Shown in pieces: positions 1-8,550 of a stretch of 64,000 bases of DNA (its first letter is position 1; every line of letters starts with the position of its first letter). Under the pieces are notes generated by a model, which had not been told where the DNA came from, did not search any database, and saw nothing but the letters and a program-made list of their open reading frames with translations. The DNA lies in NCBI GenBank assembly GCA_019677205.1, contig JAAMXY010000665.1:124001-188000 (forward strand), in the 5' to 3' direction. The translations under genes were made by a program, and so were the position numbers. This DNA comes from Pinguiococcus pyrenoidosus. Lineage: Eukaryota; Sar; Pinguiophyceae; Pinguiochrysidales; Pinguiochrysidaceae.

Positions 1-574
1 AAATGTAAAATATAAGAGAAAACATACATATCCTTTGAGGGAAAGTAAAAAGCTTGAGGGGGATTTCTGGTGAGAGAAACCAGAATGGTGCTGTGAATCG
101 CTAATTCGCGATGATACGGAAGATCCTGATCAACCATGATGAAGCATGATCCCAATTCATCCTTTGTCATGCATGAACAGATTCGCCAACGTAAGCGAAT
201 CTGAGCGCGTGAAACAGTCTCCGATTCGTCCTCGCGAGACCAGAAACATACTTGACTTCTGATTTTCAAAAGAAAATTTAATTAAATTTTCCCCCCCAGC
301 CTCGTCGTCCGTCATCCGTCATCCGCGGTACTTCACATGCGGGCGTATGCCGCCCTTTTTCCCGCCAACACAGCGCACAGGACTCCAAGTTGAGCAACGG
401 TTTCATGCCGAGAGCAGCCCGAACACCCTCATCGTCGTCGCCATCTGAGACGCCGAAAGTCTCCGCCTTCTTCGAAGCTGCACCTAGAGTCAGAATGACG
501 CATCCTCTCCGCCGCTAGTGCTAGCGGTATATGCGTCTCCCAAGGCAGACGAAGTTCGGCGGCAAGAAGCGCAG
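1..574. other. 5' intergenic region upstream of DUS1
   Basis: This stretch holds no convincing gene. The first 300 bases are comparatively AT-rich, with a run of T/A and C near 270–297, and the rest becomes GC-rich toward the DUS1 start. No promoter motif stands out. Confidence 0.5.
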
Positions 575-2065
575 ATGAGAGGCACGTTGACGTCGGGACG
601 CCTCCGTGTTTTCCGTCTGGCCCTCTTGCTGTTCTTGGCCATGCTGCCAAGCAAGGGGGCGGTGACCACGACGGTCTCGCGGCTGCTTGGCGTCTCGGGC
701 CCTGTCTACGCCTGCGCGCCCATGGTGCAGCAGAGCGAGCTGGCGTTTCGCCTGTTGTGCAGACGCTACGGGGTGAATGTGGCCTGGACGCCCATGTACT
801 ACTCCAAGCACTTCGCAAAGGCGGACAAGCACGGACGGTCCTATCGGCAGACCAACTACGACGGCGCCTCTCCGGCAGAGACCGGCCCCCTCATCGTGCA
901 GTTCGCCGGAGACGACCCGGACACGGTCCTGACCGCGGCGCAGTACGTGGAAGAGCACGAGAATGTCGCCGCCGTGGACCTGAACTTTGGCTGTCCCCAG
1001 AGCATTGCAAGGAAAGGCCACTACGGCGCGTTTCTCTTGGAGGAACCCGAGCTCTGCATGAGAATCATCGACAAGCTGGCGACGAACCTGCGCAAGCCAG
1101 TCACCGCCAAGATACGCATCTTACCGGACAGGCAGCAAACCCTGGACCTTGCGCTCGGGCTGGCGCGCTCCGGAGCCAGCATCTTGACCGTGCATGGCCG
1201 GACGAAGGAGCAGAAGAAGCAGTTCTGCGGCTCCGCTGACTGGACCAGAATCCGCGAGATCGTGCAGCATCTGGAGCAGCATGGGATGGGACACGTCCCC
1301 ATCATCGCCAACGGAGGGATGGCGAGCTTTGCCGACTGCCAGGCGGCTCTTGACGTAACTGGAGCAGCGGTGAGCTTGAACGTCTTAGGCTGCGGCTGCG
1401 GCTGAGGCTGCGGCTGAGGCTGCGGCTGAGGCTGCGGCTGCGGCTGCGGCTGCGCTTTTGGATTCAGCCGTCGTCTGACCGCATCGCCACTTGTTAAAGG
1501 GAGTCATGTCCGCCGAAGCGCTCCTCGAAGACCCTGCTTTGTTCGCACACGCCATCGGCAGCGGCGTCCCAGGCTTTGGGTCTGGCCTCGACCACTTGAC
1601 GCCGATTGGGATCGCGCGCAGGCAGCTCTTCCTTGCGGACGAGTACATGGAGCTCGCGAGGGAGCACACGCCGGCGCATCCGCAGCCAGACGCCGTCATC
1701 AAAGCGCACCTCTTCAAGCTGCTCCATCGATGCCTGGCCGCACCGGGCAACGAGCCCTTCCGGAACGCCCTCGGCGAAGCGAAGGGCTTCGAGGAGATGC
1801 GGTGCCTTGTCGAGAGTCTTTCGGCAAACTACGAGCAGGTCGAAGCTGCAGGGTACGTTGGCAAGCTTCTGCATAGTCGTACACGTCCTTGTTTCGTACA
1901 TGTCCTTCTTTCTCTAAAAGCCGCATGGACGCACACAGGAAAGGACACGATCCAGGCATCGTGGCGAGGAGCTGGTACCGACGGCACTGGGGAGACGACG
2001 TGGACCACCGCAACAGAGACGCGCGGCAAGGTGCTGCGTTGCTCTCAACAGCCATGCGATCGTGA
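575..2065 (+). CDS. DUS1: tRNA-dihydrouridine synthase, DUS1 type
   Basis: The protein should reduce a uridine to dihydrouridine in tRNA, using an FMN-bound TIM barrel. I read three exons: 575–1369, 1500–1852 and 1921–2065. The junctions are phase 0 and phase 2 and give a continuous 430-residue product. The diagnostic motif NFGCPQ, with the catalytic Cys near residue 140, is followed by KGHYGAFL, which is typical of the Dus1 branch. HGRTKEQ and ANGG follow. The second exon resumes at GVMSAEALLEDPALF, exactly where the family continues after the last FMN-site strand, which supports the first splice. An in-frame ATG at 518 would add 19 residues. The start at 575 places a hydrophobic segment at residues 12–27, resembling a signal peptide, which is unusual for a DUS and may mean organelle targeting. 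Intron 1 carries a GCTGCG/GCTGAG repeat. Confidence 0.9.
1388..1454 (+). repeat. GCTGCG/GCTGAG microsatellite in DUS1 intron 1
   Basis: Tandem hexamers of ggctgc with gag interruptions fill the middle of the 130 bp intron 1370–1499. They do not disturb either splice site. Confidence 0.8.
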
Positions 2066-2491
2066 AGATGGAGGAAGCAAGTAGGACCTTAAGAAACATG
2101 GTGGCAGGCGATTCGGAAGCAGCAGCAAGCTTGTCCATCGCCTCCTCGATCTGCAGCAGCATCAAACACAACTCATTCGACATGCCGAAAATGTTGGCGG
2201 CACCGCCGAAACTCGCTTTGCAGCTCCGAATTTGACCAACAGAATTCTCCGGATTTGCAGGCGGCCAGATTGCAAGCTGCTGCGCCTGGGACGCCTGGAC
2301 GAGTCCTCCTTCAGCTCGGGTGTTGCCTCGAGCTGCTGCGAAGATCACGGGAAAGATTCACCGTCGAATGCGTTCACCACCGAAGCGTAAATTGGGGTGG
2401 AAGTGTTGGCCAGCGGGTGCCCAGGTCCTAACGAAGAACTCGCTTTGGTGGCTTGAGGTGACCCAATGGAAATGCGCCGATTCTCGTTGCT
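2066..2491. other. Intergenic spacer before the MITE-like element
   Basis: I see no gene here. Open frames on either strand lack recognisable protein character. The last five bases, TTGCT, are repeated directly after the inverted-repeat element that follows. Confidence 0.4.
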
Positions 2492-2769
2492 CCAAGGGGC
2501 ATTACACTGGGGTGCACTTTTTCATACTACTGTACTCCTTGTGGGCTGGTTAGATCCGTTCCGCCACCTTTTGGGCATAGAAAATGGCTGAACTCGATGG
2601 ATAGTGCCGAAACTAGCACAGACAAGCCCGCGCTGAAAATGGAGACTTCTCATTGGATGTATTCCTATTTTGGTGGGGAACCATGCCCAAGAAGTGGCGG
2701 AACGGATCTAACCAGCCCGCCAGGAGTACAGTAGTATGAAAAAGTGCACCCCAGTGTAATGCCCCTTGG
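2492..2769. mobile_element. MITE-like foldback element with 87 bp terminal inverted repeats
   Basis: Bases 2492–2578 and 2683–2769 are near-perfect reverse complements, beginning CCAAGGGGCATTACACTGG. They enclose about 104 bp of unrelated sequence. The element has no coding capacity. The 5-mer TTGCT lies directly outside each end (2487–2491 and 2770–2774), as expected for a target-site duplication. An alternative reading puts the ends at CACTGGGGTG flanked by TA, which would suggest a Tc1/mariner relative. The superfamily is therefore undecided. Confidence 0.7.
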
Positions 2770-2872
2770 TTGCTCGGTTCTTTTTGGGAGTTGCGCGCCC
2801 CTTTTTGGCCCCTCCCCTAGTCCGCAATCGCTCCATGCGGGTACCAGCTGTTCAACGAATACGTGCTTTTCC

Positions 2873-2922
2873 CGCCAAGGAGGTCCGCGGCATCCGCCAA
2901 GGAGGTCCGCGGAATCCGCCAA
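2873..2922 (+). repeat. 22 bp tandem repeat, about 2.3 copies
   Basis: The unit CGCCAAGGAGGTCCGCGGCAT recurs at 2873, 2895 and partly at 2917, immediately before the ankyrin-gene ATG. It may belong to the 5' leader. Confidence 0.7.
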
Positions 2923-2927
2923 GCGCC

Positions 2928-4190
2928 ATGCTCACCGCCGCAGATCTTTGTACCGCTGCGAAGAGGGGGGACACGAAGCAAGTGGCGCTCTTGCTGGATG
3001 GTGGCGCGGACGTCAATGCGCCTCAGGACGGATGGACGCCTCTCGCGCAAGCTGCCATCAACGGCCACGCGGACACGGTCGCCGTGCTGCTAGAGCGCGG
3101 CGCCGAGGCGAATAAGGCCAACGATTCTGGACACACCGCCCTCCACTTTGCAGCGGACAAGGACGAGAACGTGGTGGCGCTCTTGCTGGACAGCGGTGCG
3201 GATGTGAATAAGGTGTCCCGCGATGGCTGGACGCCGTTGCGCTACGCCGCGGTACGAGGCCACGCACGGGCGGCGACTCTTTTGCTGGACCGCGGCGCCA
3301 AGCTGGACGAGGCCGGCATCGCCGGAATCCCGCTGCTGAACCATGTGGTGTATTACCCTCAAGTGGCCCGACTCCTCCTGGATCGCGGAGTGGATGTCAA
3401 CGCGATCGATGGCAACGGAGACACGGCGCTTTGCTGCGCCGCTCGGGAAGGCTGCAAGGCCACGGTGGAGCTGCTGCTGGACCGTGGCGCCGCCATGGAC
3501 CAGGCCAACCATCGCGGAGAAACGCCTGTCATCGCGGCGGCTGAAAAGGGCCACGCGGAGATTGGCCGGATTTTGCTCAACCACGGCGCGGACGCGGCGC
3601 ACCTGGACGACGTCGTACTGAGGGTGGTCGATCACCATCCATCCGTCTTTGGGCTCGCCTCGGAGCGCCTCCGAGACGACAGGGAGGATGTGCTGAGGCG
3701 AGTAGCGCACGAAAAGGATGGTCCGAGGTCCTATATACATGATCCCCTGCGAGGCAGCGGGAAGCTGCTCCAGTACGTGTCTGACAACCTCCGTGACGAT
3801 AAGCAAGTGGTGCTGAAAGCGCTGGAGAGCTGCCCCTTCATGCTGGAGTTTGCGTCCATTCGCCTCCGCTGGGACGTGGAGGTGGTTTCGGCGGCCGCCA
3901 AGCGACACGCCCCGGTCGTCCAGTTCGCGCCCGACGACAAACAGTTGATCCTGGCAGTCGTGAAGAGAGTGCCCCAGGCCTTCCAGCACATCTCCAAGCG
4001 GCTACGTAGCGACGGGGATTGTGGACATCAGCTACCAGCGGGCGCGGGACTGCGCTGGCGGAGGAAGTGCAAGTGTGGCATGGCGTCTCGTGAGTGGTGC
4101 GTTGGGGGTGCAGTCAAGTGTGTGGGTGTGCGGTGTGAATGTGAAGTAAGCGAGCAATTCCGTAGGGGTGAGAGGATCGTGGATAAGTGA
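2928..4190 (+). CDS. Ankyrin-repeat protein with C-terminal DUF4116-like repeats
   Basis: The ATG at 2928 is chosen because the first ankyrin repeat starts right after it. The open frame extends upstream to 2766, but that part runs into the MITE and a tandem repeat. About seven ankyrin repeats cover residues 1–225, with repeated cores such as VALLLDGGADVN and DGWTPL. Residues 225–365 then hold roughly 50-residue units of the form LQYVSDNLRDDKQVVLKAL, matching the DUF4116 pattern found in protists and some bacteria. Ankyrin repeats bind proteins; DUF4116 has no known function. After about residue 365 (base 4010) the repeat pattern stops and the sequence becomes Cys/Gly-rich with an embedded GTGAGT near 4090. 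The true 3' end may therefore involve a splice or frame change. The gene body is well supported and the C-terminus is not. Confidence 0.8.
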   Translation: MLTAADLCTAAKRGDTKQVALLLDGGADVNAPQDGWTPLAQAAINGHADTVAVLLERGAEANKANDSGHTALHFAADKDENVVALLLDSGADVNKVSRDGWTPLRYAAVRGHARAATLLLDRGAKLDEAGIAGIPLLNHVVYYPQVARLLLDRGVDVNAIDGNGDTALCCAAREGCKATVELLLDRGAAMDQANHRGETPVIAAAEKGHAEIGRILLNHGADAAHLDDVVLRVVDHHPSVFGLASERLRDDREDVLRRVAHEKDGPRSYIHDPLRGSGKLLQYVSDNLRDDKQVVLKALESCPFMLEFASIRLRWDVEVVSAAAKRHAPVVQFAPDDKQLILAVVKRVPQAFQHISKRLRSDGDCGHQLPAGAGLRWRRKCKCGMASREWCVGGAVKCVGVRCECEVSEQFRRGERIVDK

Positions 4191-4257
4191 GGAAGTTGAG
4201 CTATATCGATCCTGAACAGCTGGGCAGCCAGCCGTGTGTGTCTGTCTCTTGGGCAAG

Positions 4258-4605
4258 ATGGGTACAGAGGAGAAGAAGGATGGAAAGGACGAGGACGAGG
4301 AGGACTTTGTGGAACCACTGCGGCAGGTCCAACCAGTGCAGCGACAGCCCACGACCACGCCTGTACGAAAGACCGAGAAGCCGTCGCGACGTGGAACGCG
4401 ACCCGACACAAGCGAGAGACGGCGCAGGCAGAAGGAGTCCTCTATCGGCATGACCGTCAAGTGTGGTCTCGCGAGGCTCGGCACGAGCGGCCGCCTCTTG
4501 CGGACGATCAACGCTGTCCTGCCCAAGGTGCAGCTCATGGCCTTCCGCGGCACGTACAAGTTGGAACGGAGTGATCCGCGGAAGTTCTCGATATCATATT
4601 TCTGA
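4258..4605 (+). CDS. Possible small charged protein, unknown
   Basis: An open frame of 115 codons starts at ATG 4258. It has an acidic Glu/Asp/Lys-rich start, a Gln/Pro/Arg middle and a final part containing CGLARLGTSGRLLRTINAV. Another frame from about 4600 to 4744 reads EIIKAKGCLVEGIVRKGHR followed by a basic helix-like stretch, so the real gene may be spliced into that frame. I recognise no family, and a comparable open frame exists on the opposite strand. This is a weak call. Confidence 0.25.
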   Translation: MGTEEKKDGKDEDEEDFVEPLRQVQPVQRQPTTTPVRKTEKPSRRGTRPDTSERRRRQKESSIGMTVKCGLARLGTSGRLLRTINAVLPKVQLMAFRGTYKLERSDPRKFSISYF

Positions 4606-4744
4606 GATCATCAAGGCGAAAGGGTGCCTCGTGGAGGGGATTGTGAGAAAGGGTCATCGAAACGAAGCTGCAAGACTTGAACGGGCTAGGAAAAGGCGTG
4701 AGACGGCCTTGAAGACTTTGGAGCGTCCTTCAAGTGACACATAG

Positions 4745-5652
4745 TATAGACCTTGAGTGATGACACATTTGCACCAGCGCCAATCTTCCAACACGCCTCA
4801 CGGACGCAATTCAAGGGCTATGAAGACGGGAAAGCAAACGCCGTGCTCCTGAAAATGAGTTGAGCACAATTTTCTTTAAAATTTTTGAATTGTGGCAATT
4901 TCAGAATTTGTCCTATCGGCTTTTTGTGTCCCAAACAGTATCATTTGAGGGAGGGAGAAAAAGGACAGCAGCTTGCTTCACCTTTTTGGGGCAAAATCCC
5001 CAACATTCCCCCCCATACTCTATTCCCTTGCTCTCTCATGGTGCGCATTGGTGACCCAATGGATTCGAAATGGAGATGCACCGAGCAAAAGGGTCACCAA
5101 GTTGCGACCAAGGTGGTCATCCGATCAAGGTGCTCCATCCCCTTGATCCGATGGGTGGAAATGCCCCAATCACGTCTCCAGTTCAGCAACTTGCCGGAGC
5201 CAATCGGGATCAGCAGACAAGTCTCTTCATGTCCTCGGGCCAAAGATACGATAGTTTCGAATGGTGCAGCAGTCCAATGGCACAAGGCGGCCATCTGCAA
5301 GGGAACGATCGAGAATGGGCTGGCTTCTTGCAGGGCCATCAAGATCCTCGTTTGCCTCCCATCTCAGCCATGCTTTGCCTTTCCGTAGCGCCGGCGAATC
5401 TGAGCGATCGCTAATGATTCGGAAGAAGGTTCTTACGGGCGGAAGACCGCTTCTGGGGCGGTGATTGATTCGGCTCTTCTGGAGAACTCCATGCGCCCGT
5501 GGGGGGCTTTTCACGCCTTTCACGCGAAAGCCCGTGGATTGAGCCTGCCTGTCCCGAGCCTCCGCCGAGGCCAGAATCCCCTCGCACGCCCAAGCTTGCT
5601 CGTGAGGCCGCCGTTCTCCCTCGCCGTCGGGTTTCTTCGCTCTTTTGTCAAG
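4745..5652. other. Intergenic region upstream of the plastid-protein gene
   Basis: The first 200 bases are AT-rich and the rest is of mixed composition. Open frames are present on both strands, but none has recognisable domains, and they overlap one another. I annotate no gene here. Confidence 0.4.
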
Positions 5653-6348
5653 ATGCTGTTCCGCCTCGTCGCCGCCTTGGCAGGCGTGCTCACTCTCCTA
5701 AGTGGTGCGGATGCGTTCATGAGCGCTCGGCGCAACCCCACGATGCAGATGCAGGGCGCGGACAATCGTGTGCTGAGCCTGCTCAAGGTCGGGCTGCTCT
5801 CAAGCGCCGTGTTCGCGAGCCCCGTTGCCGTCCAGAACATCGAGCAGCTGTTCGTGTCCCCTGTTCCTGTAAGCCTCGTAGCTCCCGCTGTGGCGGATTC
5901 CGCGCTCAACCCGTGGATTGTGCCCGGAGGTGGTTGGACCACGCCGCTTGTTCCCAGTATTGGAAACATTCCTGGTGGGAAGAGGTTCGTAGATGCGGTC
6001 CAGAACACTCTCAAACCCGACATCTTTGACGCCGTCAAGAACACGGACATTAAGCATAGAGACGGCAGGTTCGAGATCGTTGCCATTCAGTACCGCAAAG
6101 TTTCGGAGGACAGTTCGTCTTCCTTCCCTATGTACTATCGCGTATGCATATGCATCAAGGATGATCCGGCGGGTCCCGAGTTCATCTTCGCAAATCTCGT
6201 TGACGATGGCAGCACCGTAAGCATAGCGAACGAGGATACCGCTTCCAACTTCCCTGCGACAAGCTTTACGAAGAGGGCACCTGTGTATGCGATTGACTAC
6301 GATGTTTTCAGCCAGTTAAAGGGGCTTCTTACAAGTCCATTCCGTTGA
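5653..6348 (+). CDS. Predicted plastid protein, probably thylakoid lumen, unknown function
   Basis: The 231-residue protein begins at ATG 5653. It opens with a signal peptide (residues 1–22) ending GADA, followed by Phe and a basic stretch (FMSARR). That is the bipartite presequence of proteins imported into red-lineage complex plastids. A second hydrophobic Ala/Val-rich segment at about residues 45–80 ends AVADSA and looks like a lumen-targeting signal. The mature part, from about residue 80, contains WIVPGGGWTTPLVPSIGN and a mixed alpha/beta domain. I cannot name the family. It is monoexonic. The 64 in-frame codons before 5653 are ignored because the signal peptide defines the start. Confidence 0.75.
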   Translation: MLFRLVAALAGVLTLLSGADAFMSARRNPTMQMQGADNRVLSLLKVGLLSSAVFASPVAVQNIEQLFVSPVPVSLVAPAVADSALNPWIVPGGGWTTPLVPSIGNIPGGKRFVDAVQNTLKPDIFDAVKNTDIKHRDGRFEIVAIQYRKVSEDSSSSFPMYYRVCICIKDDPAGPEFIFANLVDDGSTVSIANEDTASNFPATSFTKRAPVYAIDYDVFSQLKGLLTSPFR

Positions 6349-6678
6349 TTCCCTCTCACTCGGAGCCAAGTGCACGCTACTCGGGGATCCAGCATGGATT
6401 CCTCAGGCACCCATCGGGATCGTGCAAGTAGTTAACGATCCGTAGTCTAGCCTTCGCAGGGTAGGAGTAGCGTTTTTCTTCTGCTTTGGCCTCTCCCGCG
6501 GAGCGTCCCCAGCGGACGCCTCCCCTCCGGCGCGGGTCTTGGCTCGGGTAGGCCGTTTTATAGTTTCGGGGTTACGTTGGGGGGCGTGGGTCCTCTTTCA
6601 GTGAAGAAGAAGAATCCTCTTTCTTCCTTTCCTCCTTTCTTTCCTCCTCTTCTCCTTCGTCGCTCCCTTCTATCTATC
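6349..6678. other. Tail-to-tail spacer
   Basis: This spacer lies between the 3' ends of the plastid-protein gene and the WD40 gene. It is GC-rich with a pyrimidine tract at 6610–6670. I see no gene in it. Confidence 0.5.
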
Positions 6679-8022
6679 CTAAAACGTTCCAACTTCATGC
6701 CCAAAGCCATTCTCCGACGGAATGACATCCACGATGCGTATGGCGCAGTCGCCGCCTGCGAAGGCGACCTTCTCGCCGCTTGGCGAGAAGTCCAGGGCGA
6801 AGACGCCGCGTTCCAGGCCGGAGACGGATCCGACGATCTCGTTGCCCCTTTGAAAGTCGAACACTCTTGCCTCGTTGGCGTCAGATCCAGCTGCTGCGAA
6901 AAGCCGAGGGTCCCGGCCGCGGCTAAACTTGGCCGCGTAGATCTTGCACTGCGAAGAGGATCCGGGCCCCGTCTCCCACGGAATGGTCTCGATCAGGCTT
7001 CCCGAGTGGAAGTCCCAGAGCTGCAGGGACTCCTCGTTGCGATAGCTTCCGCTGAGAAGGACGTTGCCGGCCACATCAAGAGCGTCGCCAGCGATGTGCG
7101 GGCCGTAAATGCTTCGGACGCTGCGCCCCTGGCGCACGTCCCAAATCTGCACGGTGTTGTCCCAACCGCCGCTCACGAGGCAGTCGCGCAGCTCAGGGTG
7201 CCACTTGACGCAGAAGACGCGATTGCTGTGCCCGGGAGCACTGCCGGCGCCGAATCCGGGCAGGCCTTCGAGCAAGGTGGTCTCTTCCTTCGTGGCTTCG
7301 TCATACACGCGGATGGTCGCGTCTTTACATCCCACCGCGAACCTCGATGCGTCCTCCACGAAGTCCAGGCAGAGCACACTGTTTCCCTCGGGCAGCTGAA
7401 TCTTGTGCAGGCACTTGCCAGAGGTCACGTGCCAGTGCTGTATCATGCCGCTGGCGTTGCAGGAGACCACCACGTTGCGCGTCCTCGTCTCCGGGGTGAC
7501 GGGCCGGAACTGCAACGCCGTCACCGGCAAAGACGTCGTGGTCCCCGGCTTCAGAGTGTGCGCCAGGACGCCAGAGTGCGCTTGGAAGACTCGGATGGCT
7601 CCGTCGGCACACGCGGCCGCTAAGAATCTCTCGTCAGGCGAGAAGTGCAGCGAGAAGATCTGCCAGGCGAAACACCAAAAACGTCAGCCTTGGAGCATGC
7701 ACGCCTGCCTCCACTTCTTTGCGTTGTCCTCCCCTCATACCTCTGCCGAGTTGTCGCGGATCGTCAGATTGGGAGCCAACGCCAGCGGCTTCGACGAGGG
7801 ATTCTCCTTGAGGAAGTCCCTTGCAGGCTCCTGACGAAAGGCAGAGGCGTTGTGGGTCAGGCTGCTTCTCCAAAGAGCCACCGAGTTGCCAGAGCCTCTC
7901 TCCGGACCATAGCCGCAAGCTGCTACCTTGGAAGCACCATCTTCTCCGTTGCCACCCAAAGGACCGCTGAGATTCCCTTGCAAAGAGTCGGGCGTCGGGA
8001 CGGCATCTTCGAAGAGGGCCAT
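6679..8022 (-). CDS. WD40-repeat protein
   Basis: I read two exons on the minus strand: 8022–7741 and 7659–6679, joined in phase 0 across an 81 bp intron. The join gives ...RDNSAE|IFSLHFSPDERFLAAA, which restores the first WD repeat. The 420-residue product has a roughly 95-residue unstructured leader. A beta-propeller follows, with signatures such as GCKDATIRVYDE, SGGWDNTVQIWDVRQG and GDCAIRIVDV. The segment HSNRVFCVKWHPELRD followed by YGPHIAGDALD is shared by an uncharacterised eukaryotic WD40 family that I recall from ciliates and algae. Its function is unknown; propellers are scaffolds. The gene converges with the plastid-protein gene and is head-to-head with kinesin. Confidence 0.85.
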
Positions 8023-8550
8023 CGTGCGTTGCTTGCCAGTTGGGAAATTGCCCGCAAAGGTCAGTGGCGACTTTCGAGGGTCGAAAGCGACCCAGGACGC
8101 TTGGAATCAGGCAGCAAAGTTGCAGCAGACGCTGCAAAGAAGGCGTGAAAAAGCGCGGGAAGGAAGATCGGAAGAAGGATTTTGCGTTTCGTATTCCCGA
8201 GATGCTCCTTCGGCCAATCATGAATTTTTAAAATTTTGCTTCTACATCTCCACCACAACTGGTGCTTTGTTTCATCATAATAGAATCTTTGTTGTGCTGA
8301 AACCGTTTTCAAGAAGACCAATGGCTCTGCACCCTTGCAGCCTCTCCGCCAATACCAAGCCATGATCCGGAGCTTTCCCGCAGAAGATCAACCCATATAT
8401 GCATACGCACGCAACTTTCAATCTAGAAAAATCGCTCCTCTTCTTTCCATCTCTTCAGCTCTTTCGCATTCCGCGACGGTTACATGTCGAGAGGTGCCGG
8501 AGGTTGGGCTTCAGGAGCCTTCTCTGAGCGCTCTCGCGCCGGCAGTCGCA
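8023..8550. promoter_or_regulatory. Head-to-head spacer between WD40 and kinesin genes
   Basis: This 528 bp divergent intergenic region contains an AT-rich island at about 8215–8290 in otherwise GC-rich DNA. It should carry both promoters. No consensus element is certain. Confidence 0.4.

Noticed and set aside
137-205. C/D-box-like motifs (ATGATGA and CTGA) suggesting a snoRNA
   Set aside because: The motifs are short, there is no terminal stem, and such matches occur by chance.
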